Part shown: positions 10,380-22,124 of the stretch, in pieces
Position numbering within the stretch: the stretch's first letter is position 1
How the letters are laid out: the number at the start of each line of letters is the position of its first letter
Source of the DNA: Maritimibacter dapengensis
GTDB taxonomy: Bacteria > Pseudomonadota > Alphaproteobacteria > Rhodobacterales > Rhodobacteraceae
Assembly (NCBI RefSeq): GCF_019218265.1
Contig: NZ_JAHUZE010000002.1
Span: 868,001-932,000 of the forward strand
Length of the DNA stretch: 64,000 nucleotides
Reading direction: 5' to 3'
Position numbers and translations under genes: made by a program
Notes under the pieces: generated by a model
Seen by the model: the letters and a program-made list of their open reading frames with translations, nothing else
The model's database searches: none
Told to the model about the DNA's origin: nothing

Positions 10380-11548
10380 TGACGCCCGGTGCCCGCGCAC
10401 AGGCCGCAATCGACGTGCTCGACGCCTGGCAGGCCGGGCAGGCGCCGGAGCAGGCGCTGACCCGTTGGGCGCGCGCCAGCCGCTATGCCGGGTCCAAGGA
10501 TCGCGCGGCGGTGCGCGACCTGGTCTATTCCGCGATACGTTGCGCGCGCTCGCATGCTGCTATGGGACAGGGTGACGACGGTCGCGCGATGATCATCGGG
10601 GGCTTGCGGGAGGCAGGCGACGCGCCGGAAGCGGTGTTCGATGGGTCGCGGTTCGCGCCGGATGCCCTGCAGGACCATGAGCGGCGGGTGTGCGACCTGA
10701 ACGCATTGCCGGAGGCGGTTCGGCTCGACATGCCGGATTGGTTGCTGCCGTATCTTGAACGGTCGCTCGGGCCCGATTGGCGGACGGTCGCGGCAGAGTT
10801 GCGCAAGCGCGCGCCGGTGTTTCTTCGCGTGAATGCCGCGAAGTGCAGCCGCGATGAGGCCGTCGCCGCGCTCGCAACAGACGGCATCGTGACGGCGGCG
10901 CATCCTCTTTCGCCGACGGCGCTCGAGGTGGTCGAGGGCGCGAGGCGGGTGCATCTGTCAGCGGCGTTCAACGATGGGTTGGTCGAGCTTCAGGATGTCG
11001 CAAGCCAGGCGGTGATCGACCTCACAGGCGTCACGGCGGGGATGCGGGTTCTGGATTATTGCGCGGGCGGCGGCGGCAAGGCGCTCGCCATGGCCGCACA
11101 AGGCGCAGAGGTCTATGCGCATGACGTGAACCAGAAGCGGATGAACGATCTTCCGGAACGCGTCAGGAGGGCCGGGGTCGATATTGCGATTCTCGAGTGT
11201 CCCGGAATGGGCGGCACATACGACATGGTGCTTGCCGACGCGCCCTGCTCGGGGTCCGGGGCGTGGCGTCGTGCGCCGCAGGGGAAATGGGATCTGACCG
11301 AGGAGCGACTCAGCGAACTCTGCAATATTCAGGCCGAAATACTTGGAGACATCGCGCCGCTCGTCGCGGTGGGCGGGCAACTTGTCTACGCCACATGTTC
11401 ACTGTTCGATGAGGAAAATCAGGCGCAGATCGAGGCGTTCATTTCCCGCACGCCCGGATGGAAAATCGTTCGGAGTCAACGGTTTACGCCGCTCGACGGG
11501 GGCGATGGGTTCTTTGTTGCGGTGCTGCAGCGCGACGGGGTGGCGTGA
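10379..11548 (+). CDS. RsmB/NOL1/NOP2/Sun-family rRNA cytosine-C5 methyltransferase
   Basis: The 389-aa protein has an N-terminal NusB-like helical region (about residues 1-130) and a C-terminal methyltransferase core. The core has VLDYCAGGGGKALAMAAQG for SAM binding, DAPCSGSGAWRR with the first cysteine, and YATCSLFDEEN with the second, catalytic cysteine. The family methylates 16S or 23S rRNA. Its start overlaps the guaB stop, so expression should follow guaB. No terminator is visible after it before cckA. Confidence 0.86.
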
Positions 11549-11595
11549 GGAACGGCCCGACGCAGATCAACCCTAGATTGAACGATGTCGGTTCA

Positions 11596-11610
11596 TTAAT
11601 CTCGCATTAA
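11596..11610 (+). promoter_or_regulatory. Perfect CtrA-type box upstream of cckA
   Basis: The sequence is TTAA, seven bases, TTAA: exactly the full CtrA recognition pattern known from alphaproteobacteria. It lies about 95 bases before the chosen cckA start. A second copy follows 17 bases on. Confidence 0.65.
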
Positions 11611-11612
11611 GA

Positions 11613-11627
11613 CTAATCGCGCCTTAA
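11613..11627 (+). promoter_or_regulatory. Second CtrA-type box (one mismatch)
   Basis: CTAA, seven bases, TTAA differs from the consensus at one base. It is spaced 17 bases from the first box, so two CtrA dimers could bind side by side. It lies directly before the tandem GANTC sites. Confidence 0.5.
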
Positions 11628-11633
11628 TGGCCG

Positions 11634-11643
11634 GAATCGAATC
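11634..11643 (+). promoter_or_regulatory. Tandem GANTC (CcrM-type) methylation sites
   Basis: GAATCGAATC contains two abutting GANTC sites, the target of the cell-cycle methyltransferase CcrM in alphaproteobacteria. They lie 60-70 bases before the cckA start. Whether this genome has CcrM and GcrA cannot be seen here. Confidence 0.5.
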
Positions 11644-11703
11644 GAAAGCGAGCGCCATTTGCCTGTAGCCGCATTGTCCCCCGGACCAGTGACGCGAGCC
11701 GCA

Positions 11704-14085
11704 ATGTCGTTGACCCGCCATTGCAAAGTTCTGTTGCTCGTCGGGCTCGGGGCTTTCGGGATCGGGTTTCTGACATCAAACGATGTCATCGCGGTGTTTT
11801 CGGGATTGTTGGGGATGGTATTCCTTGCGTTCGCATCCCTGTCGCTGGTCGCGCACTGGCGGTATCGGTTGTCACGCATCCAGCTGAGGGAAACGATCGC
11901 GGCCTTGGCTGGCGAAGATGCCGCGCCGATCATGACCACGGATCGGGACGGCGAAATCGGCTATGTGAACCGCGCGGCGAAAGACCGTTACGGTGCTGCC
12001 GCCGGCAAGACGCTGGCCAATGTGCTCGGCGATATCCTGTCCCAGCCGGCGACCGTCGTCTATCGCTTGCAGAACAAGGCGCTGGCGCTGGGGTCGGCTC
12101 GTGAAGACATCCCGAACCGTGGCGAGCGCGTACAATTGTCGGTGCACCGGATAGGCGAGGATGGGTTTCTGTGGCGACTCGACGAGCTTGGTGAATTTCG
12201 CGCGGCGGGTCATGCCGGTGAAAACATCGGGATGCCGATGATGACGGTCTCGCGCTCCGGCACGATCCTTTTCCTGAACGAAGCGCTGCGCCGACTGCTT
12301 GGCGGGCGTGAGACGTCGATCGACCGTGTGTTCACGGATTACCCGATCCGCAATGGCGAGGTTCACACGATCCGTGCGTCGCAGGGGAGTGTCGCGGTGC
12401 AGGTCGCAGAAGTGGCGCTTTCGGGTGGGCGGCGCGAACTCTATCTCCTGCCCGAACCCGAACGCCCCGTGATCGCGACGCCGGAGTGGGGCCTGGTCGA
12501 GAGCCTCCCGATTCCGTTGATCAAGCTGGATCGAGCCGGCACGATCACGATGGCCAACCAGCGGGCACGCCGACTTCTGGGTTGCGAGTCCCCTTCGGGC
12601 GTGCCCTTCGCCGAACTGGTCGAAGGGCTTGGCCGCCCCCTGAACGATTGGCTCGACGAGGCATGGATCGGGCGCAACAGCGGCCGCACAGAAACGGTCC
12701 ATGCCAGGCGGCGCGAAGAGGACACCTTTTTGCAGGTGTCTCTGGAGCGGATGCGGGGAGACGACGGGGATGCGTTGGTCGCGGTTCTGAACGATGCGAC
12801 GGAGCTGAAGACGCTCGAAGGACAATTCGTTCAGAGCCAGAAGATGCAGGCGATCGGGCAGCTTGCGGGCGGGGTGGCGCATGATTTCAATAACGTTTTG
12901 ACTGCAATCTCAGGCCATTGCGACCTTTTGCTTATGCGGCATGATGAGAATGATCAGGATTTTGCCGATCTGAAACAGATATCGCAGAACACGAACCGCG
13001 CAGCGGCGCTGGTTGGCCAGTTGCTGGCGTTTTCGCGCAAACAGAGACTGCGCCCTGACGTGATCGACCTAGCCGAAAGCATGTCCGACCTTTCGCATCT
13101 GCTGGGGCGGCTGGTCGGAGAGAAAGTCACGCTCGAGTATCGGCACGACGCCTCGGTGAAACCCGTCCGTGCAGACAAGCGAAAGCTGGAACAGGTGGTG
13201 ATGAACCTCGTCGTCAACGCGCGGGATGCCATGCCGGACGGTGGACGCGTCAGGCTCGACGTTCGCGACACGCGGCTCGACCATCCGATGGAGCGGGACC
13301 GCGTGCGCGTTCCGATGGGTGATTACGTGACGATCCGGGTGATCGACGAAGGGCAAGGCATCGCCCCCGACAGGATCGACAAGATTTTCGAGCCGTTTTA
13401 CACAACTAAAGGGTCGAAGGGCACCGGGCTCGGTCTTTCGATGGCCTATGGTATTGTGAAGCAATCCGGCGGCTATATTTTCGTCGATTCTACAGTCGGT
13501 TCGGGCACGACGTTCGTCCTTCACTTCCCGGTCCATCATGCATCGAAAGAGCAGGGCGACGTGGCGCTCAGTGACCCGGACGATGCGCCGGAACTTCGCG
13601 ACGATGCGCACCCGGAAGATGTCGCGCAACCGCACGGCCGCCGATCTGACTTGCCCGACGTGGCGCCCCCTGATGGGGAGGCATTCGCGGAAATCACCGA
13701 TCGAACCGCCGAAAAACAGGGCGGAAACGTGCTGCTTGTCGAGGACGAGGCACCTGTCCGCGCGTTCGCCGCACGGGCATTGCAACTGCATGGCTATGAC
13801 GTGATCCAGGCGGATAGCGCGGAAGCCGCGCTCGAGCGTCTCGCCGACCCGGCTGTGGGCGTGGATGTGATCGTGACGGATGTGGTGATGCCGGGCATGG
13901 ACGGGCCGACCTGGGTTGCGAAGGCGCTCACGGATCGCCCCGACGTGAGAGTGGTGTTCATCTCGGGCTATGTCGAAGATTCGGTTTCGGAACAGCAATC
14001 GCGGATTCCCAATTCGGTGTTCCTGCCGAAACCGTTTTCGCTACAGCAATTGACAGCGACGGTATCTGGGCAAATTCACCCATAA
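11704..14085 (+). CDS. cckA: Hybrid sensor histidine kinase CckA
   Basis: The ~793-aa protein has two membrane helices within the first 50 residues and PAS-like regions before the kinase core. The H-box is GGVAHDFNNVLTAI with the phospho-accepting His393. The ATPase domain carries N, G1 (DEGQGI) and G2 (GLGLSMAYGIVKQSGG) boxes. A C-terminal receiver domain follows, with Asp726 in VIVTDVVMPGMDG. This architecture matches CckA, which phosphorylates ChpT and thus CtrA. The ATG at 11704 is chosen; GTG 11689 or TTG 11659 in the same frame are alternatives, and no start has a good ribosome-binding site. CtrA and GANTC motifs lie upstream. Confidence 0.9.
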   Translation: MSLTRHCKVLLLVGLGAFGIGFLTSNDVIAVFSGLLGMVFLAFASLSLVAHWRYRLSRIQLRETIAALAGEDAAPIMTTDRDGEIGYVNRAAKDRYGAAAGKTLANVLGDILSQPATVVYRLQNKALALGSAREDIPNRGERVQLSVHRIGEDGFLWRLDELGEFRAAGHAGENIGMPMMTVSRSGTILFLNEALRRLLGGRETSIDRVFTDYPIRNGEVHTIRASQGSVAVQVAEVALSGGRRELYLLPEPERPVIATPEWGLVESLPIPLIKLDRAGTITMANQRARRLLGCESPSGVPFAELVEGLGRPLNDWLDEAWIGRNSGRTETVHARRREEDTFLQVSLERMRGDDGDALVAVLNDATELKTLEGQFVQSQKMQAIGQLAGGVAHDFNNVLTAISGHCDLLLMRHDENDQDFADLKQISQNTNRAAALVGQLLAFSRKQRLRPDVIDLAESMSDLSHLLGRLVGEKVTLEYRHDASVKPVRADKRKLEQVVMNLVVNARDAMPDGGRVRLDVRDTRLDHPMERDRVRVPMGDYVTIRVIDEGQGIAPDRIDKIFEPFYTTKGSKGTGLGLSMAYGIVKQSGGYIFVDSTVGSGTTFVLHFPVHHASKEQGDVALSDPDDAPELRDDAHPEDVAQPHGRRSDLPDVAPPDGEAFAEITDRTAEKQGGNVLLVEDEAPVRAFAARALQLHGYDVIQADSAEAALERLADPAVGVDVIVTDVVMPGMDGPTWVAKALTDRPDVRVVFISGYVEDSVSEQQSRIPNSVFLPKPFSLQQLTATVSGQIHP

Positions 14086-14187
14086 CTAACCGAATTCACT
14101 CGGATTTGTCGCTTCGATGCCATCGCTCCATTCGCCGTCAACACTTCGTTAATCGTTTTCGTGGCAGGGTGAATGCGTAGAATTTTC

Positions 14188-14216
14188 TTGAAATGTTCTC
14201 TTTTGTTCTCCATCAA
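14188..14216 (+). promoter_or_regulatory. Putative recA promoter region with TGTTCTC direct repeat
   Basis: TTGAAA at 14188-14193 is a fair -35 element. A -10 about 17 bases on (CATCAA) is poor. The spacer holds TGTTCTC twice (14194-14200 and 14204-14210) with a 10-base period, giving GTTC-N6-GTTC, one base short of the LexA spacing. Confidence 0.4.
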
Positions 14217-14224
14217 TGCCGGCA

Positions 14225-14239
14225 GAACACAAGGCGAAC
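14225..14239 (+). promoter_or_regulatory. SOS box (LexA operator) of recA
   Basis: GAAC, seven bases, GAAC is the exact alphaproteobacterial LexA-binding pattern (the complement of GTTC-N7-GTTC). It lies 50 bases before the recA start, where a bound repressor would cover the start of transcription. Confidence 0.75.
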
Positions 14240-14288
14240 AAGAGCACAATTGCCGCCCGGCGCAGGGTGTGGAATAAGGATAGAAAAC

Positions 14289-15356
14289 ATGGCAACCGCG
14301 AACCTCCTGGAACTCGATATGAAACGCGACAGCGAGAAGCAAAAGGCGCTCGACTCGGCATTGGCCCAGATCGAACGTCAATTCGGCAAAGGCTCGATCA
14401 TGAAGCTCGGCGCCGACAACCCGGTGGCCGAGATCGCCTCGACCTCGACAGGGTCGCTGGGGCTCGACATTGCGCTTGGGATCGGCGGTCTGCCGAAGGG
14501 TCGGATCGTGGAGATCTATGGGCCGGAAAGCTCGGGCAAGACGACGCTGACGCTGCATTGCGTGGCCGAAGAACAGAAGAAGGGCGGCGTTTGCGCCTTT
14601 GTCGATGCGGAACACGCGCTCGACCCGCAATACGCGAAACGCCTTGGCGTGGACCTCGACGAGCTTCTGATCTCGCAGCCGGACACCGGCGAGCAGGCAC
14701 TGGAAATCGTCGATACGCTGGTGCGTTCGGGTGCTGTGAACATGGTCGTGGTCGACTCGGTCGCCGCGCTTACGCCGCGCTCGGAGCTGGAAGGCGACAT
14801 GGGCGACTCGAACGTGGGGGTGCAGGCGCGGCTGATGAGCCAGGCGATGCGCAAACTCACGGGTTCGATCGCGCGCTCGAACTGCATGGTCATCTTCATC
14901 AACCAGATCCGCATGAAGATCGGCGTCATGTTCGGCTCGCCGGAAACCACCACGGGCGGCAACGCACTCAAGTTCTACTCGTCGGTGCGGCTCGACATTC
15001 GCCGGATCGGCGCGATTAAGGACCGCGACGAGGTCGTGGGCAACGCCACACGCGTCAAGGTCGTGAAAAACAAGGTCGCCCCGCCGTTCAAGCAGGTGGA
15101 ATTCGACATCATGTATGGCGAAGGCATCTCCAAGACCGGCGAGCTTTTGGACCTCGGCGTGAAAGCCGGCGTGGTCGAGAAATCGGGTGCCTGGTTCTCC
15201 TACGGGGACGAGCGCATCGGTCAGGGACGCGAGAACGCCAAGACCTTCCTTAAGGAAAACAAGGAAATCGCGCATCAGATCGAGGACAAGATCCGCGCGG
15301 CCCATGGGCTCGACTTCGACATGGCCCATCACGACGAGGACATGATCGAAGAGTGA
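14289..15356 (+). CDS. recA: Recombinase RecA
   Basis: The 355-aa protein is a full-length RecA. The Walker A is [13 protein letters not shown], the Walker B lies in [10 protein letters not shown], loop L1 is in [22 protein letters not shown], and [22 protein letters not shown] spans loop L2. It catalyses strand exchange and activates LexA cleavage in the SOS response. The ATG at 14289 has AAGGA nine bases before it. Upstream there is a GAAC-N7-GAAC SOS box and downstream a strong terminator, so it is a single-gene unit. Confidence 0.98.
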   Translation: MATANLLELDMKRDSEKQKALDSALAQIERQFGKGSIMKLGADNPVAEIASTSTGSLGLDIALGIGGLPKGRIVEIYGPESSGKTTLTLHCVAEEQKKGGVCAFVDAEHALDPQYAKRLGVDLDELLISQPDTGEQALEIVDTLVRSGAVNMVVVDSVAALTPRSELEGDMGDSNVGVQARLMSQAMRKLTGSIARSNCMVIFINQIRMKIGVMFGSPETTTGGNALKFYSSVRLDIRRIGAIKDRDEVVGNATRVKVVKNKVAPPFKQVEFDIMYGEGISKTGELLDLGVKAGVVEKSGAWFSYGDERIGQGRENAKTFLKENKEIAHQIEDKIRAAHGLDFDMAHHDEDMIEE

Positions 15357-15422
15357 TCCGGTCGGAGACGGCCAACTCCGGAAATGGCCCACGCCGCGCA
15401 TATGCGGTGGAGAATACCTGGA

Positions 15423-15450
15423 AAGGGGCGGGCTTCGGTCCGTCCTTTTT
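15423..15450 (+). terminator. Rho-independent terminator after recA
   Basis: An 11-pair stem (15423-15433 with 15438-15448, three G-T pairs) is closed by a TTCG tetraloop and ends in a T-run. It separates recA from alaS. Confidence 0.85.
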
Positions 15451-15536
15451 CGTCGTGGTGGACACGCCTCCTGCACATGGATAAACCGGGACGGACGGGC
15501 CGCGCGCCCCTGAAAACACAGCCGAACCGGAAGAAC

Positions 15537-18188
15537 ATGGCCAGCCTGAACGACATCCGCTCTACCTTTCTCGACTACTTCGCCAAAAACGGACATGAGG
15601 TGGTCGACAGCAGCCCCCTCGTGCCCCGCAACGACCCCACGCTCATGTTCGTCAATTCCGGCATGGTGCAGTTCAAGAATTGCTTCACGGGAGTCGAAAA
15701 GCGCGACTATGTGCGCGCGACGACGGCGCAGAAATGCGTGCGGGCCGGCGGCAAGCATAACGACCTCGACAATGTGGGCTACACCGCGCGTCACCACACG
15801 TTCTTTGAAATGCTGGGGAATTTCAGCTTCGGCGACTATTTCAAGAACGAGGCGATCCCGTTTGCCTGGGAGCTGATCACGGGCGAGTTCGGGATCCCGA
15901 AGGACAAGCTCTATACCACGGTGTTTCACACCGACGACGAGGCGTTCGAAATCTGGAAGAAGGTGGGCGTGCCGGAAGACCGGATCATCCGCATCGCCAC
16001 CTCGGACAATTTCTGGCAGATGGGGCCGACTGGCCCGTGTGGTCCGTGCACGGAGATTTTCTACGACCACGGCGATCACATCTGGGGCGGACCTCCGGGC
16101 AGCCCGGAAGAAGATGGCGACCGGTTCATCGAGATCTGGAACATCGTTTTCATGCAGAACGAGCAGTTCGAGGACGGCTCGATGCGTGAGCTCGACATGC
16201 AGTCCATCGACACCGGCATGGGGCTGGAACGGATCGGGGCGTTGCTTCAGGGCAGCCATGACAATTACGACACCGACCTGTTCAAGGCACTGATCGAGGC
16301 TTCGGCGCATCAGACCAGCGTCGATCCGTACGGCGACAAGAACGTGCATCACCGGGTAATCGCCGATCACTTGCGCTCGACTTCGTTCCTGATCGCGGAT
16401 GGGGTGATGCCATCGAACGAAGGCCGGGGCTACGTGCTGCGCCGGATTATGCGGCGCGCCATGCGGCACGCGCATCTGCTCGGCGCGGCGGATCCCGTCA
16501 TGCATCGGCTGGTGCCGACATTGGTGAGCGAGATGGGCCAGGCCTATCCCGAGCTTGGCCGTGCGCAGGCGCTGATCGAGGAAACCCTGTTGTCTGAGGA
16601 GACGCGGTTCAAGGCGACTTTGGATCGCGGGCTGAAGCTTCTGGACGATGAGCTTTCCGGTTTGCCGGAGGGCGAGGCGCTCCCCGGTCAATCCGCGTTC
16701 AAGCTTTACGACACCTACGGCTTCCCGCTCGACCTGACGCAGGATGCGCTGCGCGAGATGGGGCGGGTCGTGGACACCGAGGGTTTCGACACCGCCATGG
16801 CAGAGCAGAAAGCCAAGGCGCGGGCGGCCTGGTCGGGGTCGGGCGAGGCGGCGGATGCGACCGTCTGGTACGACATCGCCGAAGAGAAAGGCACGACCGA
16901 GTTCCTGGGCTATGACACTGAACATGCCGAAGGGCAGATCGTGGCGCTGGTCATCGGGAACGAACCGGGCAAGAGCGCCAAGGCGGGCGAAGAGGTGCAG
17001 ATCGTCGTCAACCAGACGCCGTTCTATGCAGAAGCCGGTGGCCAGGTCGGCGATACCGGGTTCATCAAGACGCCGACGGGCGAGGCCAAGGTGAGTGACA
17101 CGAAAAAGGTCGCCGGGGTCTTCATCCATTCCGCCAAGGTCGAAAGCGGCGAGATCGCGACCGGGCAAGGCGCGGAGCTTGTCGTCGATCACCTGCGGCG
17201 CACGGCGATCCGGGCCAATCACTCGGCCACGCACCTGATCCACGAAGCTTTGCGGGAAGAACTGGGTGACCATGTCGCCCAGCGTGGGTCGCTCAACGCG
17301 CCAGACCGGCTTCGCTTCGATTTCAGCCACAACAAGGCGCTGACGCAGCAACAGATCGACAACGTGTCGCGCGAGGTGAACACGTTCATTCGTCAGAACG
17401 CGCCGGTCGAAACGCGGATCATGACTCCGGACGACGCCCGAGCGATCGGCGCGCAGGCGCTGTTCGGTGAGAAATACGGCGACGAGGTCAGGGTCGTGTC
17501 GATGGGCAAATCCGCGACCGGAAAGGGTGCGGATGGGAATACCTATTCCATCGAGCTTTGCGGCGGCACGCATGTGACCCGGACGGGGGACATCGGGCTG
17601 TGCGTGATCCTGTCGGACAGCGCGTCCTCGGCCGGGGTGCGCCGTGTCGAGGCGCTGACCGGCAAGGCGGCGTTCGCCTATCTCGAGGATGAGGCCAAGC
17701 GGATCGCGGAGCTGGCGGGCGTGTTGAAGGCGCAGCCGTCCGAGCTGGTGGACCGGGTCCGGGGGCTGTTGGATGAGCGCAAGAAGTTGACGAACGAGAT
17801 TGCGCAGCTCAAGCAGCAGATCGCGCTTGGCGGCGGTGGTGAAACCGGTGGCGACGTCAAGGAGGTCGGCGGGGTCAAGTTTCTCGCGCAGGCGCTTCAA
17901 GGTGTCTCCGGAAAGGACCTTCGCGGGTTGATCGATGCACACAAGGGCAGGATCGGGTCCGGCGTCGTGCTGCTCATCGCGGAAGAGGACGGCAAGGTGG
18001 CCGTGGCCTGCGGTGTGACCGACGACCTGACCGACCGCGTGTCGGCCGTAGATGTTCTCAAGGCTGCAGTCCCCGCCGTCGGCGGCAAGGGCGGCGGTGG
18101 TCGCCCGGATATGGCACAGGGCGGCGGCAAGGATTTCTCAGGCGCCGAGGCCGCGATTGCCGAGGCCGAAAAACTGTTGGAGGGATAG
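15537..18188 (+). CDS. alaS: Alanyl-tRNA synthetase
   Basis: The 883-aa enzyme charges tRNA-Ala. The class II catalytic domain starts [15 protein letters not shown] and includes the motif 2 region [17 protein letters not shown]. The editing domain carries the zinc-binding HSATHLIH and [10 protein letters not shown] signatures near residues 560-690. The C-terminal glycine-rich C-Ala domain follows ([16 protein letters not shown]). Length is normal for the family. GGAAG precedes the ATG, and the DUF1330 gene begins at the base after its stop. Confidence 0.98.
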   Translation: MASLNDIRSTFLDYFAKNGHEVVDSSPLVPRNDPTLMFVNSGMVQFKNCFTGVEKRDYVRATTAQKCVRAGGKHNDLDNVGYTARHHTFFEMLGNFSFGDYFKNEAIPFAWELITGEFGIPKDKLYTTVFHTDDEAFEIWKKVGVPEDRIIRIATSDNFWQMGPTGPCGPCTEIFYDHGDHIWGGPPGSPEEDGDRFIEIWNIVFMQNEQFEDGSMRELDMQSIDTGMGLERIGALLQGSHDNYDTDLFKALIEASAHQTSVDPYGDKNVHHRVIADHLRSTSFLIADGVMPSNEGRGYVLRRIMRRAMRHAHLLGAADPVMHRLVPTLVSEMGQAYPELGRAQALIEETLLSEETRFKATLDRGLKLLDDELSGLPEGEALPGQSAFKLYDTYGFPLDLTQDALREMGRVVDTEGFDTAMAEQKAKARAAWSGSGEAADATVWYDIAEEKGTTEFLGYDTEHAEGQIVALVIGNEPGKSAKAGEEVQIVVNQTPFYAEAGGQVGDTGFIKTPTGEAKVSDTKKVAGVFIHSAKVESGEIATGQGAELVVDHLRRTAIRANHSATHLIHEALREELGDHVAQRGSLNAPDRLRFDFSHNKALTQQQIDNVSREVNTFIRQNAPVETRIMTPDDARAIGAQALFGEKYGDEVRVVSMGKSATGKGADGNTYSIELCGGTHVTRTGDIGLCVILSDSASSAGVRRVEALTGKAAFAYLEDEAKRIAELAGVLKAQPSELVDRVRGLLDERKKLTNEIAQLKQQIALGGGGETGGDVKEVGGVKFLAQALQGVSGKDLRGLIDAHKGRIGSGVVLLIAEEDGKVAVACGVTDDLTDRVSAVDVLKAAVPAVGGKGGGGRPDMAQGGGKDFSGAEAAIAEAEKLLEG

Positions 18189-18476
18189 ATGCCTGCACTC
18201 TGGATCGCACATGTGAATGTCACCGACGCCGAAGCCTACGGCAAATACGCAGAGCTGGCGGGTCCGGCCATCGCCAAGCATGGCGGCGCGTTCATCGCGC
18301 GGGGCGGGCGTTACGTGCAACTCGAAGGCACCGAGCGGCCCCGCAACGTGGTTGCGCGGTTCCCCTCGGTCGAGGATGCGGAAGCCTGCTACAACTCGCC
18401 GGAATACCAGGCCGCGCTCGACCACGCGCGGGGTGCATCCGAGCGGGAATTGGTGATCGTTGAAATCAACGAGTGA
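18189..18476 (+). CDS. DUF1330-family small dimeric alpha+beta barrel protein
   Basis: The 95-aa protein has the DUF1330 pattern: WIAHVNVTDAEAYGKYAELA at the start, HGGAFIARGG in the middle and FPSVEDAEACYNSPEYQ near the end. It is a ferredoxin-like fold whose biochemical role is not established. The ATG directly follows the alaS stop and a GGAGG within alaS serves as ribosome-binding site, so it is co-expressed with alaS. A terminator follows. Confidence 0.85.
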   Translation: MPALWIAHVNVTDAEAYGKYAELAGPAIAKHGGAFIARGGRYVQLEGTERPRNVVARFPSVEDAEACYNSPEYQAALDHARGASERELVIVEINE

Positions 18477-18529
18477 GTGCTTTCAGAGAGTTTTCAAATT
18501 GAGCGCGCTGGCGCGCGCGCATGAAAAGT

Positions 18530-18563
18530 CCGCCTGACCTTGGGGTCAGGCGGGCGATTTTTT
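18530..18563. terminator. Bidirectional terminator between alaS-DUF1330 and typA
   Basis: A perfect 10-bp stem, CCGCCTGACC (18530-18539) with GGTCAGGCGG (18544-18553), has a T-run on the plus-strand side and an A-run (GAAAAG) before it that serves the opposite strand. It sits between convergent genes. Confidence 0.85.
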
Positions 18564-18598
18564 GCCTCCGGCGGGGATATTTCAGGACCGGAAAGACG

Positions 18599-20419
<1,821 letters not shown>

Positions 20420-20475
20420 ATTGCGCGCGTCCTTGTTGTTCTGACGCGGGCCATACAGGGGGGCGGGAGGAATGG

Positions 20476-21444
20476 CTAGTGCAGTTTTGCGAGCCAGTCG
20501 ATCAGGCGCGTGTTTACCGCCTCGGGCGCTTCCTGTTGGGTCCAGTGACCGATGCCGGGGAGCATGTGGCAGCCTTGCAAGTCGGCGAGCACGTCGGGGA
20601 GCAATTCCGCAGGCGGACGGGCGAACATGGTGAGGACCGGGTCGTATTCGCCGCCGATGAAGAGCGCGGGTTGCTGAATGATCGGGTTCGAGGGGTGGTT
20701 TTTCAGGAACGCATGGTCACGATGCCAGTTGCGGTATCGGTTGAGAGGGCCGCGGAAACCTGAGGCTTCGAATTGGGCGGCGAAGGTATCGACATCTTCC
20801 TGTGTCAGCCAGGGGAGAGGCAATGGCGGGCGGGAGATGCCGGTGAGCACCTTGTCGCCGTGGGGCTTGTCCGTGGGCCAGCCGTCTGGATATGCGTCAC
20901 CCGACCACGCCCAGAGAAACCGCGCTATGCTGTCTTCGGGGTCGGCTTCCAGTTCGGCTTCGGCGATGCCTTCATCCTGAAAGTAGACCTGGTAGAAGAA
21001 GCGGCCCTTTTCGGTGAAGAGCTTCTTGTAGAGGTCGAGGGGGACGGTTTCGCCCGGGGTGGAATAGGGCACCGACAGGCCCGCCACCGCGCGGAAAGTG
21101 TCGGGGTAGAGGCGGGCAGAGTTCCACGCAAGGGGTGCGCCCCAGTCGTGGCCGACGATGACGGCGGGGTCATCCGGGGAAAGTGCCTTGGCAAGTCCGG
21201 CGAAGTCGGCGGTCATGCTCTCCATGTCGTAGGCTTCGATGGCGTGCGGGCGGTCGGACTCGCCATAGCCGCGCACGTCGGGTGCGGCGACGCGATACCC
21301 GGCCTTGGCCAGCGCCGGGATCTGGTGTCGCCAGCTGTACCAGCTTTCAGGAAAGCCGTGGACGAGGATGACAAGCGGGCCGTCGCCCGCCAGCGCCACG
21401 TTCAACGCGATTCCGTTGGTTGCGATCTTCTGCATATCGGTCAT
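20476..21444 (-). CDS. Alpha/beta hydrolase, epoxide-hydrolase-like
   Basis: The 322-aa protein has the oxyanion region HGFPESWYSWRHQ, DVRGYGESDRP, the nucleophile elbow GHDWGAPLAW with aspartate as nucleophile, GGEYDPVL for the acid, and GIGHWTQQEAP for the histidine. Asp in place of Ser marks the epoxide hydrolase/dehalogenase branch. I move the start from the longer frame to ATG 21444, which has GGGAGGAA before it. It lies 56 bases downstream of typA and may share its transcript. The substrate is unknown. Confidence 0.85.
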   Translation of the reverse strand: MTDMQKIATNGIALNVALAGDGPLVILVHGFPESWYSWRHQIPALAKAGYRVAAPDVRGYGESDRPHAIEAYDMESMTADFAGLAKALSPDDPAVIVGHDWGAPLAWNSARLYPDTFRAVAGLSVPYSTPGETVPLDLYKKLFTEKGRFFYQVYFQDEGIAEAELEADPEDSIARFLWAWSGDAYPDGWPTDKPHGDKVLTGISRPPLPLPWLTQEDVDTFAAQFEASGFRGPLNRYRNWHRDHAFLKNHPSNPIIQQPALFIGGEYDPVLTMFARPPAELLPDVLADLQGCHMLPGIGHWTQQEAPEAVNTRLIDWLAKLH

Positions 21445-21506
21445 GGCGTTCCTCCCTTGATCCAAGGGAAGCGCAGCCCGCCGCCCGCGTCAAACGCCAC
21501 GTGACG

Positions 21507-22124
21507 TCAGGACCGGGCGATATAGCGGTCACGGCGGTGATTGAGCGCGATGATGATGTTGAGAAACGCGGCGCCTGCGAGCGACCAGAGGACGGTTTCA
21601 AACGCAAAGAGGAAGAAGGCGACGGCGAAAACGCAGGCGTCGAAAGCGAGTTGGGTGATGCCTGCTCGGATGTCGTGGGCATCTTGAAGGTAGAGTGCGA
21701 GCATCCCGATCCCGCCAAGTGAGGCGCCGTGGCGAAAGAAGGACAGCAGCCCGAGGCCGGCACAGACGGCGCCGATCAGCGCGGCCAACGCCGGGTGGGG
21801 GAGGTCAATAGTCAGCGCCGCACCGAGGTATTCGGTCATGGTGGACATCATGGCGACCGCGAGGAAGCTCTTGATCGTGAAGGTCCAGCCCATGCGCAGG
21901 ATCGCGAAGATGTAGAAGGGCAGGTTCAAGAGAAAGAAAGCGAGGCCGAAGGGCCAGCCGCCGAGGTAGGAGACGATCAGTGCTGCGCCTGCGATCTGCC
22001 CGGTGAAGAGCCCTGCGGTTTGGAGAAACACGATGCCAAGCGCGACGAGGGTCGCGGCGATGATGAAGGCGACAGCGTCTTCGACGAGGGAATGACGGTC
22101 GGGCGGGGCCGAGAGGATGAGCAT
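21507..22124 (-). CDS. YitT/DUF161-family membrane protein
   Basis: The 205-aa protein has about five or six hydrophobic helices and the YitT-like motif region TAGLFTGQIAGAALIVSYLGGWPFGLAFFLLNLPFY. It lacks the C-terminal DUF2179 domain of longer YitT proteins. The ATG at 22124 overlaps the SMR stop by one base (TGATG), which fixes the start; the frame upstream of it runs over the SMR gene and is discarded. Transport substrate unknown. Confidence 0.78.
   Translation of the reverse strand: MLILSAPPDRHSLVEDAVAFIIAATLVALGIVFLQTAGLFTGQIAGAALIVSYLGGWPFGLAFFLLNLPFYIFAILRMGWTFTIKSFLAVAMMSTMTEYLGAALTIDLPHPALAALIGAVCAGLGLLSFFRHGASLGGIGMLALYLQDAHDIRAGITQLAFDACVFAVAFFLFAFETVLWSLAGAAFLNIIIALNHRRDRYIARS

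Noticed and set aside
14195-14208. GTTC-N6-GTTC as a second full LexA box
   Set aside because: Spacing is six, not seven; the exact GAAC-N7-GAAC box lies just downstream, so I list it only as a repeat.
14076-17942. Very long minus-strand open frame (about 1290 codons) opposite recA and alaS
   Set aside because: It is a shadow produced by the G+C-rich codon bias of two certain genes on the other strand; its translation is rich in R, H, D and V with no domain.
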